Positions 34,131-43,074 of a stretch of DNA of 53,562 nt are shown here, in pieces. Within the stretch, counting starts at the first letter, position 1; the number at the start of each line of letters is the position of its first letter. A program made the translations under genes and the position numbers. Under the pieces are notes generated by a model. The model saw nothing but the letters and a program-made list of their open reading frames with translations, was not told the DNA's origin and did no database searches. Source of the DNA: Leptospira sp. (GTDB lineage: Bacteria > Spirochaetota > Leptospiria > Leptospirales > Leptospiraceae); NCBI GenBank assembly GCA_002786225.1, contig PEQN01000020.1, forward strand, positions 1-53,562, written 5' to 3'.

Positions 34131-35849
34131 TTATTTTCTTACAATCGGATTGAGTGTCAACTCCTTCCATTGAGACCAAGATTGTCCATCGGATGATGAG
34201 GTAGTAATTAAAAATGGGTCATTCAAGTTTGCGGGTGATCCACTGTACATTCTTTTGGCGATACATGTATAATTCTGGTTGAGTAAGTTACAATTTTTTA
34301 TTCTTCTTGGGGAAGTACTATTGGTATATCCTGCTAAAGATTCTATATCAGGCTGCCTTGTAACTTCACGATGGCTAAGATCCGTATGATTGAATTCAAC
34401 TCGAGTAATAAAATTTCCTGGAGTAACAATAGTATAAGTAGTTTTGTCAGGATGGAAAATGAATTCATCGGGTGCATAGCTTTGATTCGCAAAATATCCT
34501 CCTGAGAATGTTAAATTTCCCAATCCCAATGAAGGAGCTTGGTTAGAGACAGATAATCGGTAAGCAGGGGGACTTGTATTTGACTCGGATAAGAAAAATT
34601 GAAAAGGATTGCCTTGTAATGTTAATACTGCACCCGCAATCGGAGAATTGTGACTAATAGGAATCGTGTTAGGTGAAGCATCATTCAAATCAAAATCTGA
34701 TATATAAAAATTCGATCCTAAAAAGTTTAGAATAAAGTTCTTATATTGAAAGATAGAATCTTCTCCGTAACTGAATGGGCTATAAGTACTTGCAAAAATA
34801 GATGTATTCCCACTCCCAGCTTGGAGTAGATTGGTATCAACTCTCCATTCACCGTTACTTGAATTTACTGAATCAAATTCACGGTAGATCAATTTCCCTC
34901 GGCTATAGAAAAATTTATTTGTCTTGATTCTATCATACCCAAAATTAGTGTCACGATTGAATACCTGGTAGAACTGGTAATTTTCAGGTTGGTTAAAAGG
35001 AATCTTAGTGATAAAGTAGCTAGGGTCAGGAGCTAATCCCGTCCTTCGGAAAAAAAGAACCAAAGAGTCCTCAGTAGTAAAATGTCCTTCTAGGTTAAAT
35101 TGTATATCAAAGCTTTGTGATCCAACCGCTGCATCTGAAGTGGCTTCTGTTATTGTAAAAGAAGAAAAGTTGTTTCCATCCAAAGTATAAAGTATAAGCC
35201 AGGGTCTTGGTAATCGAATATTGGAAGTTTGTATTTCAAACTTTTTATTGAACAAAACTTGCACTGCATAAAATGCCTTGTTGTTATAGAATCCGATTGC
35301 TGATGGTTCCTCATTGATATAGATCTCAAAGGGATCATGGTCTCTACGTACAATTCTTGTTAATTTCTGCTCTGTAAATCGATATCCATTTGGAAATGCC
35401 TCTTGGACAACTTGGAGTCCAGAGTCGGTAGAATTCAGTAAATCCACAACAACAGAGCCATGGTAGCTTGGATTGGAACTAAATTTGTAGAGATCCAAGC
35501 GAAACCGACCTAAATCACGAAAATAAAGTCTATGAAATCCATTGCTAGATTGTTGAAAGCTTCCGACCAATTCTCCTGAGGTATCCTGCAGATTGGGGTT
35601 GGGAAGAGTATAATCCCTGGGTACCCTACTTACTTTCACAATAGTAAGTCCATTGGTGACCCCATTCTCTAAGAACTTTACAGAAGTTTCGTATTCAACT
35701 CCCCTTTGTAAGTTGAAAAGTTGATACAGTCCAAAAAGATTGCTAAGATCGGATTTTGGATCAAGTTCCGATTCTTTAAAGAGGATACAATTTGAACTAA
35801 AGCCTAAAATCAGGAAAAAAATAAAGATTTGATACAATCGGACTAACAT
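34131..35849 (-). CDS. Large hypothetical lipoprotein
   Basis: The 572-residue protein has a signal sequence YQIFIFFLILGFSSNC with Cys at about 21. The region after it, LDPKSDLSNLFGLYQLFNL, is of a type often seen right after the lipid anchor in leptospiral lipoproteins. The rest is beta-rich with many Asn, Ser and aromatic residues. Blocks around 380-560 look like propeller blades but no repeat family is identifiable. It is first in the reverse-strand set with the NHL lipoprotein and the cytochrome. Function unknown; surface or periplasmic exposure is expected. Confidence 0.7.
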   Translation of the reverse strand: MLVRLYQIFIFFLILGFSSNCILFKESELDPKSDLSNLFGLYQLFNLQRGVEYETSVKFLENGVTNGLTIVKVSRVPRDYTLPNPNLQDTSGELVGSFQQSSNGFHRLYFRDLGRFRLDLYKFSSNPSYHGSVVVDLLNSTDSGLQVVQEAFPNGYRFTEQKLTRIVRRDHDPFEIYINEEPSAIGFYNNKAFYAVQVLFNKKFEIQTSNIRLPRPWLILYTLDGNNFSSFTITEATSDAAVGSQSFDIQFNLEGHFTTEDSLVLFFRRTGLAPDPSYFITKIPFNQPENYQFYQVFNRDTNFGYDRIKTNKFFYSRGKLIYREFDSVNSSNGEWRVDTNLLQAGSGNTSIFASTYSPFSYGEDSIFQYKNFILNFLGSNFYISDFDLNDASPNTIPISHNSPIAGAVLTLQGNPFQFFLSESNTSPPAYRLSVSNQAPSLGLGNLTFSGGYFANQSYAPDEFIFHPDKTTYTIVTPGNFITRVEFNHTDLSHREVTRQPDIESLAGYTNSTSPRRIKNCNLLNQNYTCIAKRMYSGSPANLNDPFLITTSSSDGQSWSQWKELTLNPIVRK

Positions 35850-36291
35850 GAGTATGATCTCTTAAATAAAAGGAATATTTAATAATTAATTTACTATTAT
35901 AAAATCCATAAAAATCTTTAATTTTGAAAAGTAAACAGACATTTTATCTATGGATGAATTGAAACTCAAGGATAAGGAAATTATTGAAAATAAACTATTT
36001 TATTTCTTAAACAAAAAGGCAAAACACTCTGTTAGCTGAAAAAGGAACCCTTGGGTAATTAATAACTTAAATCATCTTGCAAATTCCGAATCCCGGATAA
36101 AGGAAGCAAAGCGGTTAAGCCATGTTTGGTTTCACGTCTTTACTTATGTCACATAAAAACCTGATCTAGGTTTCCTAATAAGTGCTAAGATTCCTATTTT
36201 TCTAATTGGTCCTAGGAATTTCCATTTGACTTGCAACTTTCCTAAAGAAGCATGGACTGTACTACGCATTTATTTATAACCAGGAATTCTC
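35850..36291. promoter_or_regulatory. Intergenic region upstream of rpmH with possible leader hairpins
   Basis: No gene is seen in these 442 bp between divergent transcripts. Two small hairpins lie before rpmH: AAACCT-gatct-AGGTTT (36157-36173) and ATTCCTA/TAGGAAT (36190-36196 and 36213-36219). A segment around 36075-36125 has the order GCAAA, hairpin TCCG/CGGA, GGAAGCAAAGC, loosely recalling a c-di-GMP-I riboswitch core; the match is weak. No clear DnaA-box cluster was seen. Confidence 0.3.
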
Positions 36292-36453
36292 ATGAAAAGA
36301 ACATTTCAACCATCTAGAGTAAAAAGGGCAAGAACCCACGGATTTCGTGCCAGAATGGCATCTGCTGCAGGAAGAAAAGTGCTTTCTCGACGCAGATTGA
36401 AAGGTCGATACAAATTGACTGTGTCTGATGAAAAGGTTGGAAAGAAGTTCTAG
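36292..36453 (+). CDS. rpmH: Large-subunit ribosomal protein bL34
   Basis: A 53-residue, highly basic protein that begins [20 protein letters not shown] and contains [19 protein letters not shown], the hallmark of bL34. The usual length is about 45; the extra residues are a C-terminal tail ([12 protein letters not shown]). It is a structural part of the 50S subunit. It opens the conserved rpmH-rnpA-yidD-yidC-khpB-mnmE block. The rnpA reading frame opens right after its stop. Confidence 0.97.
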   Translation: MKRTFQPSRVKRARTHGFRARMASAAGRKVLSRRRLKGRYKLTVSDEKVGKKF

Positions 36454-36470
36454 ACTTTTTTTAATCTGCC

Positions 36471-36806
36471 ATAGCTCTTAAGAACCCCTCCACACTTCGG
36501 AACAAAGAACGGATACGAGGACTCTTTTCTGGGTCCAATAAGATATCAAAGTATCCAATCACACTTTTGTTCCGAGCCAATGGGGGCTTGGATACGGAAA
36601 TTCTCTATTGTTCGGACAAAACTTCCCAGAATGCTGTCCAAAGAAATAGAACCAAAAGAATCCTAAGAGCTTTAGTTCGAGAAAATAAGGACAAGATTCC
36701 AGATCAAATGGACATCGCTATCATAAGCAAAAGAGAAATTGAAGATTTAGATTTTACCCAAAGGGTAGAATTATTAGCTTCACTGCTTTCGAAAATTTCA
36801 CAATGA
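36471..36806 (+). CDS. rnpA: Ribonuclease P protein component, non-canonical start
   Basis: RnpA is the protein subunit of RNase P, which matures tRNA 5' ends. The first ATG/GTG/TTG in frame is TTG at 36567, which would give 79 residues and cut off the conserved N-terminus. The open frame continues upstream to a TAA at 36462, and its translation (STLRNKERIRGLF, then PITLLFRANG) matches the expected RnpA start region. The basic helix QNAVQRNRTKRILRALVREN is the family signature. The only plausible full-length start is ATA at 36471, giving 111 residues. Position between rpmH and yidD is canonical, and the stop overlaps the yidD ATG. Confidence 0.8.
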   Translation: MALKNPSTLRNKERIRGLFSGSNKISKYPITLLFRANGGLDTEILYCSDKTSQNAVQRNRTKRILRALVRENKDKIPDQMDIAIISKREIEDLDFTQRVELLASLLSKISQ

Positions 36807-37030
36807 ATATAGTTGCTATTTTCACAATCCGCCTTTATAAAAAATGGATTTCACCTTTTTTGCCTGGTGCTTGTAGATTTACACCAACTTGCTCAGATTA
36901 TAGTGCAGAAGCATTTCAAGTTTACCCATTTCACAAAGCCTTGTATCTATCCATTCATAGAATTCTTAGATGCAACCCATATTCTCAAGGATTTGATGAT
37001 CCGCTCCCATACCCACATAAGAAGGATTAA
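36803..37030 (+). CDS. yidD: Membrane protein insertion efficiency factor YidD
   Basis: The 75-residue protein has the family core LPGACRFTPTCSDYSAEAF (about 20-38) and RILRCNPYSQGFDDP (about 52-66), with three conserved Cys. An amphipathic N-terminal helix (IRLYKKWISPF) attaches it to the inner membrane. YidD helps YidC insert membrane proteins. The ATG overlaps the rnpA stop by 4 bp, and yidC starts 3 bp after its stop. Position and length are standard. Confidence 0.95.
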   Translation: MNIVAIFTIRLYKKWISPFLPGACRFTPTCSDYSAEAFQVYPFHKALYLSIHRILRCNPYSQGFDDPLPYPHKKD

Positions 37031-37033
37031 ATT

Positions 37034-38995
37034 ATGCAAGAACGACAAGGAAGATTATTTTTAGCTTTATTTCTCAGTTTAGGAATTTGGTTAGGTATAC
37101 AGTATTTTTTCTTTCCACAAGAACTTAAGAAAGTTAGTGGTAATTCAACATCAGAAGATGCTTCCTTACAAGAAGCAATAGCTGATAAATCCAAAGAAGC
37201 AAAGGCTTCTTCTCAAGAAGCAAAAACACCTGTTATTAAACCAATAGCTTCCAGTCTCAAGCCAGTTGATCCAGCAAGTATCAAAAAGTATTATATAAAG
37301 ACTGAACCTTACTTGATCGAGTTATCTTCCTTAGGTGGAAGAATTGAAAAATTTTACATCCAAAATCACAAAGAACCAGATGGATCCGAGTTGCAAATTC
37401 TGAAAGATCCCAAGAAACATACAATTACTTTTGAGAACCAAGAATATGTTGCTATAGAAATTTCTAGACAACAAGGATTTGATTTTAATTTTATAGCGGA
37501 TCAAGATAAAATTCCTTATTCCTTTTTTAATGAAAGGAATTTCGCCTCATCCTTTGATGAGAAAACTATGACTTATGAGTTTCAGATTCAGTCAGATGAC
37601 AAAAGTTATATACTAAAAAAGCAATATCGATTTTTTCCCAATGAGAATTATTTTCTCTATAAAATGGAAATCACTAATTTAAGCAATTCATCTTTGGTAC
37701 TTGCATCTGCCAAGAATCCTCTTTTTTTACGATCTTTTGGAAGCCTAGGTCCTTTTACAAAAACAGAAGCTGAGATGAATGATAGAGATAAGGCGAATTT
37801 CTTTCGTTACTACTACTTAGATGGTTCCTTCAAAGATTTTCTAGATGGGACAACAACTGCTGGTTTCTTCGACAAGATGTTTGGCAACGATGATGAAGCC
37901 AAAATTTTTGATATACAAAGAGGTTCTGGAGAGTTAGTTGACTTTGCTGGAACGGGTTCTCGTTATTTTATAGCTGTTCTGGATCCATTGAATCATAAGC
38001 CAGAAGCGGTTCTTTTGGACACACGTAACAACAATGCTACGGGAGTCCTATTGAACTATGATGATATTTCCATTGAAGCTGGCAAAACAGAAAGTTTTGA
38101 TTATGCTGCTTATGTGGGGATTCGTGAGGCGGATGGTATGGCTTTCCGAGATGCAAGTCTTGATCCTAAGAAAACTAAGAAGACGCCTTTTTATGGACTA
38201 AGTGAAAGCCTAGATAAATCATTTAATCAAGGTTTAACGACTCCATTTAGAAATGGTATAGTTTGGATTCTTAAGAAAATTTACACATTCGTAGTCCCAA
38301 ATTATGGCTGGGCAATTATCCTTTTTGCAGTACTTTTCAAGGTTGTATTCTTTCCACTCAATCAGAAGCAAGCGGATAGTATGAAGAAGATGCAGGAACT
38401 TTCTCCTCAGATTAAAGAAATCAATGAGAAGTATGAGAAAGATCCGCAACTCAAACAACAAAAAATTATGGAATTGTATAAAACGAACAAAGTGAATCCT
38501 ATGGGCGGTTGCCTTCCTATGTTGATTCAAATTCCAATTTTCATAGCACTTTATACTGCATTTTCTGATACTGTGGATCTCTGGGAGTCACCCTTCCTTT
38601 GGGTTAATGACCTAAGTGAACCAGATACTGTTTATACCCTGCCTGCAAGCTTAGGTATTTTTGCCTTGAATGTGAATCTTCTTCCTTTGGTCATGGTGGG
38701 ATCACAAATCTTACAATCTCGCTTCACAGTAGTGTCAACTGATCCTAATCAGAAAATGATGATGTATCTTATGCCTATAGTTATGCTCTATTTTTTCTGG
38801 GCTATGCCTTCTGGTGTAACTTTGTATTGGACTATACAGAACATTTTGTCCATCTTACAGCAATTATGGACCAACAAATTCGGCAAAGATAAAAAAGATG
38901 CTAAGGTTGCTGTTAAAGGCCCTGAGCAGACAGTTGCCAAAATTCCTCCACGACCGCATAACAACAATCATCGTGGCAGAAGAAACAAAAAGTAA
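37034..38995 (+). CDS. yidC: Membrane protein insertase YidC
   Basis: The 653-residue insertase has an N-terminal transmembrane anchor (about 7-24) and a low-complexity Ala/Ser/Lys linker. A large periplasmic beta-sandwich follows (about 85-380), then the conserved five-helix core (about 410-620). Core landmarks are [38 protein letters not shown] and [22 protein letters not shown]. The C-terminus is basic ([12 protein letters not shown]), as in many bacteria where it contacts the ribosome. It inserts inner-membrane proteins with or without SecYEG. Length fits Gram-negative YidC with a slightly extended linker. Confidence 0.96.
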   Translation: MQERQGRLFLALFLSLGIWLGIQYFFFPQELKKVSGNSTSEDASLQEAIADKSKEAKASSQEAKTPVIKPIASSLKPVDPASIKKYYIKTEPYLIELSSLGGRIEKFYIQNHKEPDGSELQILKDPKKHTITFENQEYVAIEISRQQGFDFNFIADQDKIPYSFFNERNFASSFDEKTMTYEFQIQSDDKSYILKKQYRFFPNENYFLYKMEITNLSNSSLVLASAKNPLFLRSFGSLGPFTKTEAEMNDRDKANFFRYYYLDGSFKDFLDGTTTAGFFDKMFGNDDEAKIFDIQRGSGELVDFAGTGSRYFIAVLDPLNHKPEAVLLDTRNNNATGVLLNYDDISIEAGKTESFDYAAYVGIREADGMAFRDASLDPKKTKKTPFYGLSESLDKSFNQGLTTPFRNGIVWILKKIYTFVVPNYGWAIILFAVLFKVVFFPLNQKQADSMKKMQELSPQIKEINEKYEKDPQLKQQKIMELYKTNKVNPMGGCLPMLIQIPIFIALYTAFSDTVDLWESPFLWVNDLSEPDTVYTLPASLGIFALNVNLLPLVMVGSQILQSRFTVVSTDPNQKMMMYLMPIVMLYFFWAMPSGVTLYWTIQNILSILQQLWTNKFGKDKKDAKVAVKGPEQTVAKIPPRPHNNNHRGRRNKK

Positions 38996-39012
38996 TCAAA
39001 TAGAGGTTAGAA

Positions 39013-39735
39013 ATGGAAAATTATATTTTTGAAGCAGAAGCAAAATCTAAATCTGAAGCAGAAGAATTAACTCTTAAGACTCTGCGTCTTGAATCAGGTG
39101 ATTTGCGATTTGAAGTTGTTGAATCCGGTAAATCTGGATTTTTAGGAATAACTCAGAAGAAGCCCGCTGTAGTTCGTGCCTTCGTGAATAACACAGATAT
39201 ACCATCGGAGAAAATCATCCATGGTGTAACATTGACTATTCTTAAGAAAATGGGTATAGACGCTGAGGTTGTTGGAATGGGCGATGTGGATGGCAAGATC
39301 TATGTTGAAATCTCCAGCAAAGAATCAGGTTTAGTGATTGGTAAACGTGGCTCAACCTTAGACGCTCTACAGTTTATTGTGAATCTAATGGTTGATTCAA
39401 AGATTCGTCATGGTAGAAAAATTGTCCTAGACATTGAATCTTACCGAGATAAAAGAGAGATGTCATTGATACGACTTGGTAAATCAGTAGCTTCCCAAGT
39501 TGCGAAAACAGGAAAGTCAAAATTACTAGAGCCCATGAATCCATACGAAAGAAGAATCATTCATATGGCACTCCAAGAAGATGAGAAAGTATTTACTCGC
39601 TCGGAAGGAAACGGTACTTTCAAAAAAGTTCGAGTCATCTCATCCAAAGATCGTCATAAGTACAAAGACTTAGAGCCTGCTAAGAAGGGTTTTCCAGAAG
39701 GCTTACCTGCGGAGGATGAAGAGTTTTTTGAATGA
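39013..39735 (+). CDS. khpB: RNA-binding protein KhpB (Jag/SpoIIIJ-associated)
   Basis: The 240-residue protein has a Jag_N domain (about 1-52, ending [14 protein letters not shown]). A KH domain with the GxxG loop GKRG (in [18 protein letters not shown], about 110-127) follows, then an R3H domain (about 150-210, [14 protein letters not shown]). KhpB binds many RNAs and affects cell elongation and division in Gram-positives. Its place after yidC is conserved. The C-terminus is acidic. The stop overlaps the mnmE start by 4 bp. Confidence 0.93.
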   Translation: MENYIFEAEAKSKSEAEELTLKTLRLESGDLRFEVVESGKSGFLGITQKKPAVVRAFVNNTDIPSEKIIHGVTLTILKKMGIDAEVVGMGDVDGKIYVEISSKESGLVIGKRGSTLDALQFIVNLMVDSKIRHGRKIVLDIESYRDKREMSLIRLGKSVASQVAKTGKSKLLEPMNPYERRIIHMALQEDEKVFTRSEGNGTFKKVRVISSKDRHKYKDLEPAKKGFPEGLPAEDEEFFE

Positions 39736-41135
39736 TCGTTGATACGATTGCTGCGATCTCTACGGCTCCTGGTATGGGAGCCATAGGCATCATTCGAGTT
39801 TCGGGAACTCAGACGATTCCCATTTGCCTTCATTTCCTATTTTCATCCAACAACCAAAAGTTCACTCAAGAAGAATTAGAAACAAATCATCGTAGGATGG
39901 TCTTTTCTGAATTCAAATCTTCGGACAAACTTATAGATAAAATCGTATTTGCTTTCTTTAAAGGTCCTAATTCCTATACGGGAGAAGATTTGGTAGAATT
40001 TCATTTCCATGGGAATGGAATTTTGTTAAAACAGGCATTAAATGAAATTTTCAAAATGGGTGCAAGACCAGCGGAACCTGGTGAGTTTACTAAACGTGCC
40101 TATCTTAATGGAAAGTTGAATCTTCCTGAAGCTGAGGCCATAGGAAGACTGATTCATTCCAGATCCCAATTTGAATTGGAACTTGCGCAGAAGAATTTTT
40201 TTGGAGAGATCTCTAAACTTTCCTCTCGACTTAGATCAGAGCTTGTTGGAATTAAGGCTGAATGTGAAGCTGAGATAGATTTTTCCACAGAGGATCTAAC
40301 TTTTGAAAGCTTGGAAGAACGAAGAGGTAGGATAGCAAAAATTCGAGGTATATGCAATAACCTTCTTTCTAAGGCAGCCAGAGCCGAGACAATGATAGGC
40401 AAATCCAAAGTTGTTTTATTTGGTGAGCCTAATGTCGGCAAATCTAGTTTAATGAATGTTATCTTAGGACGAGAGAGATCAATTATCTCTGATAGACCAG
40501 GAACAACTCGTGATTTTATCTCAGAAGATCTAAATTTAAAAGGTGTTCCAATACAACTAGTAGATACAGCAGGGGTTCGTGAGACAGAAGATGAAATCGA
40601 GAGGAAGGGAATTCAGCAGAGCATGCGAGAATCATTATCGGCTAATCTGCGTTTGTTTCTTATCGACACTTCTAAGTCCTGGAACTTTTCTGATTTTGTT
40701 GAAAAGAATATAAGCTACCTTTCTGGAACTATTCTACTTGCCAACAAAATAGATATAGCAGATGCATCTTGGTCCACAGAAAATACTCATTTGGAATTTC
40801 AGAAATTAGATTTAGACCAAGCTATTCAAATTCTAGAAATTTCTTGCAAAACGGGTCAGGGAATTCCCGAATTGATTCAAATTCTAGAAGAAAGACTAAC
40901 CACATCCGATCCAACTGAAGAATACATTCTCTTAGAAGATAGACAGAAATACCATTTTCAAATGATTTCTGATTGTTTAGCTAAAGCAGATGAATTGATG
41001 TTAATGTCCGCACCAGCTGAAATTGTAGTCAAGGAAATAGATGAAGCTCTTCGCCAAGTAGGAACATTATTAGGTGCTGTGAGCAATGAAGAAGTCTTGG
41101 GTCGAATTTTTTCAACATTTTGTGTAGGGAAATAA
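39732..41135 (+). CDS. mnmE: tRNA uridine-5-carboxymethylaminomethyl modification GTPase MnmE
   Basis: MnmE works with MnmG to modify the wobble uridine of several tRNAs. The 467-residue protein has an N-terminal tetrahydrofolate-binding domain (about 1-118, [20 protein letters not shown]), a helical domain and an inserted G domain. G1 is [10 protein letters not shown] (about 230-239), G3 is [13 protein letters not shown] (about 277-289), and the G4 NKID segment is seen. The C-terminal FCVGK carries the essential Cys. It ends the rpmH block. No mnmG or parA/parB genes, which often follow, are present here. Confidence 0.95.
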   Translation: MIVDTIAAISTAPGMGAIGIIRVSGTQTIPICLHFLFSSNNQKFTQEELETNHRRMVFSEFKSSDKLIDKIVFAFFKGPNSYTGEDLVEFHFHGNGILLKQALNEIFKMGARPAEPGEFTKRAYLNGKLNLPEAEAIGRLIHSRSQFELELAQKNFFGEISKLSSRLRSELVGIKAECEAEIDFSTEDLTFESLEERRGRIAKIRGICNNLLSKAARAETMIGKSKVVLFGEPNVGKSSLMNVILGRERSIISDRPGTTRDFISEDLNLKGVPIQLVDTAGVRETEDEIERKGIQQSMRESLSANLRLFLIDTSKSWNFSDFVEKNISYLSGTILLANKIDIADASWSTENTHLEFQKLDLDQAIQILEISCKTGQGIPELIQILEERLTTSDPTEEYILLEDRQKYHFQMISDCLAKADELMLMSAPAEIVVKEIDEALRQVGTLLGAVSNEEVLGRIFSTFCVGK

Positions 41136-41219
41136 TTTATAAATAATATCTTAGAAAGTATTATAATATTTACTATAGCCTTTGTATTTATGCCTTAGAA
41201 AGTTTATAGAGAGGTTACT

Positions 41220-41294
41220 ATGCTTTTTTCTAAAATTAATTTTATGCTAGCCCTAGGTTATTTTATTTCTCATATTTACATGGAAAAGAAATAA
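41220..41294 (+). CDS. Possible 24-residue membrane peptide
   Basis: ATG at 41220 opens a 24-codon frame: basic/hydrophobic N-terminus, a central hydrophobic run (INFMLALGYFISHIY) and a charged end (MEKK). GAGAGG lies about 6 nt upstream, a good ribosome site, in an otherwise gene-free gap after mnmE. The 3' part overlaps an imperfect inverted repeat (TAGCCCTAGGTTATTT near 41249 with AAATAAGCCTAGAGCTA near 41290). It could be a small membrane protein or a toxin-like peptide, or chance. Confidence 0.3.
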   Translation: MLFSKINFMLALGYFISHIYMEKK

Positions 41295-41339
41295 GCCTAG
41301 AGCTAATTTATGAAAGTAGATAATTTTTAACTGATTAGA

Positions 41340-41786
41340 TTAAATCTTATCCATCTCCTTAGCACAAGTTAGGCAAGAATCCATACAATCCTTGCATTCT
41401 TGGTGGTGGTTTTCATGTTTTTTGCATTCTTTGGCACAGGCTTTACAGATATCTTCACAAATACTTGCCATCTTTCCTGTAAATTTTGAATCCTGGCTAG
41501 CCAATTGAACAAATGCTTCGCAAGCTGTAATCACTTCTCTTGTTGCATTTGCACAACCTATTAGCATTTTATCTCCAGTGCCAAGTTCTCTTAGGCAATG
41601 AGTAAGGCATAATTCAGCTTCCATCTTACAATGAATAGCTGCCATTATTGCCTTAGCATACTTTGATTCCTTTTTAGAACTCATTTTCATTCCAGCATGA
41701 GAGCCTTCCTCTGCAACTAGTGTAGAGAGCGCTGCCATAGTCGCAAGACCTGCGGATGTTTTAGTGATAAATTCTTTTCTTGTCAT
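41340..41786 (-). CDS. Copper-storage-like four-helix bundle protein (Csp family)
   Basis: The 148-residue protein has an N-terminal export signal (about 1-25, TRKEFITKTSAGLATMAALS), similar to the Csp1 type although without a clear RR pair. The mature part has 13 Cys in helical spacing, such as HCKMEAELCLTHC, ICEDICKACAKEC and CKDCMDSCLTCA, plus Met and His near the N-terminus. This pattern fits the DUF326/four-helix copper-binding family, in which Cys line the bundle core and bind many Cu(I) ions. Location is probably periplasmic. A perfect dyad lies 38 bp upstream. The same strand carries a Cys-rich lipoprotein gene just before it. Confidence 0.85.
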   Translation of the reverse strand: MTRKEFITKTSAGLATMAALSTLVAEEGSHAGMKMSSKKESKYAKAIMAAIHCKMEAELCLTHCLRELGTGDKMLIGCANATREVITACEAFVQLASQDSKFTGKMASICEDICKACAKECKKHENHHQECKDCMDSCLTCAKEMDKI

Positions 41787-41823
41787 ATAATATTCCTTAT
41801 TTGATTAATATTTTCTTTAACAT

Positions 41824-41846
41824 GTATTCATAATTCTTATGAATAC
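41824..41846. promoter_or_regulatory. Perfect dyad upstream of the copper-storage-like gene
   Basis: GTATTCATAA-ttc-TTATGAATAC has perfect 10-bp arms (41824-41833 and 41837-41846) and lies about 38 bp upstream of the reverse-strand ATG at 41786. The position suits an operator overlapping the promoter. There is no T-run on either side, so a terminator is less likely. Confidence 0.55.
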
Positions 41847-41904
41847 TCCAGTTGCCTTCTTAATAATTAAGAGGTTTACCTTGATTGTGCGAGGAAATAT
41901 TTTT

Positions 41905-42339
41905 CTAAATCAAAAGGCGAATTGTGTTAAGAGAATTAAAATAGGATGACCTAATTTCAGCTTGTTTGGTAGAAGAAAGGGATATTTGTTTCTCAAGATT
42001 TATTTTTAAGATTTGATCAGAAAAACTATGAATCAGATCGAGAGATATTTTGGTATGCGATGTTTCACCATATTGCAATGGTTCAGAATAAGAGATTGCG
42101 CATTTGCATTCTGTAGGATTTGCCTGATTCTTTTGCTTACTATCGCTAGGATCATCTGGATTGCTTGTCTCATTGGAAGTCTGGTGGCAAGTTGTCAAAG
42201 AAACGGAATGAGAAGTGTTATCTATTTTCGTATTAGCTTGAGAAGAAAAATCAATGCAAGCAGATAAAGAACTTCTGCAAGAAATAAAAAAGAGCATGGA
42301 AGTGAGTGAAAGTATAACACTGAATTTCTTTGCTTGCAT
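41905..42339 (-). CDS. Cys-rich hypothetical lipoprotein
   Basis: The 144-residue protein has a signal sequence VILSLTSMLFFISC with the lipobox Cys at about 21. The mature region has a second Cys, then TTCHQTSNE and ECKCAIS separated by a hydrophilic linker rich in Asn, Asp and Ser. A CH...CxC layout with a polar linker is reminiscent of small copper-related exported proteins (DUF2946-like), but that is only a pattern similarity. It lies upstream of the copper-storage-like gene on the same strand, 118 bp apart, and is divergent from the peroxidase gene. Confidence 0.6.
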   Translation of the reverse strand: MQAKKFSVILSLTSMLFFISCRSSLSACIDFSSQANTKIDNTSHSVSLTTCHQTSNETSNPDDPSDSKQKNQANPTECKCAISYSEPLQYGETSHTKISLDLIHSFSDQILKINLEKQISLSSTKQAEIRSSYFNSLNTIRLLI

Positions 42340-42471
42340 ACTTATTAGACTATCTTAGTCATAAATTTTGTAAACATATTTACTTAGGAAATGGAATTTT
42401 ATGTGGAGAGTAAATTTTACAATCAGTCTAAAAAATGTATTTTAGAATAATTTTAAGAAGGTGCCAGAGAG

Positions 42472-43074
42472 ATGAGAATGTTCCCATACGTTCCTAAAGT
42501 TTTAGTCAAGAGTCGTGATTCAATTTTGGTAATGCTTGTATCCTTAATCGTTTCATTTAGCATTTTCAATCAAAATATTATTTCCAAAGAGGTCAAAAAA
42601 ATGAGTTTCCATAATTTCACTGTAAAGGATATCAAAGGTAAGAATACCGATTTATCTAGTTATAAGGGTAAGGCAATACTTGTAGTCAATGTCGCTTCTA
42701 AATGTGGATATACTCCTCAATACGAAGGACTTGAATCTCTGTACAAAAAGTACAAAGACAAAGGATTGGTTGTTATAGGATTTCCAGCGAACAATTTTGG
42801 TGCACAAGAGCCTGGTTCCGATGAACAAATTGCAGAATTTTGTAAATTGAACTATGGTGTTAGCTTTCCTATGATGTCCAAAATCTCGGTCAAGGGCTCA
42901 GATCAAAGTGAGGTCTATAAATTCTTAACTAATCAATCACCAGAAAAAGGAGATGTGAAATGGAATTTTGAGAAATTTCTTATAGGTAAAGATGGCTCTA
43001 TCAAAGGCCGCTTTGGTTCCGGGGTGACTCCTGAATCGAAAGAACTTGCAACAGCAATAGAAAAAGAGTTATAA
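42472..43074 (+). CDS. Membrane-anchored glutathione peroxidase family protein
   Basis: The 200-residue protein has an N-terminal hydrophobic anchor or signal (about 17-35, SILVMLVSLIVSFSIF) followed by a normal GPx domain (about 44-200). The peroxidatic Cys is in NVASKCGYTPQYEGL (about 78). Trp-Asn of the catalytic set are in KWNFEKFL (about 163-170). In FPANNFGAQEP the usual Gln of NQFG is Asn and the usual Cys of FPCN is Ala. It reduces peroxides, probably outside the cytoplasm and with thioredoxin-like donors. An internal ATG at 42601 would give a cytosolic form. Divergent from the Cys-rich lipoprotein gene. Confidence 0.88.
   Translation: MRMFPYVPKVLVKSRDSILVMLVSLIVSFSIFNQNIISKEVKKMSFHNFTVKDIKGKNTDLSSYKGKAILVVNVASKCGYTPQYEGLESLYKKYKDKGLVVIGFPANNFGAQEPGSDEQIAEFCKLNYGVSFPMMSKISVKGSDQSEVYKFLTNQSPEKGDVKWNFEKFLIGKDGSIKGRFGSGVTPESKELATAIEKEL

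Noticed and set aside
35850..36291. Replication origin next to rpmH
   Set aside because: rpmH often lies near dnaA/oriC, but no dnaA gene and no cluster of DnaA boxes is seen here.
36813..37064. Alternative forward frame over yidD
   Set aside because: The yidD frame carries the full family signature; this is the +1 shadow.
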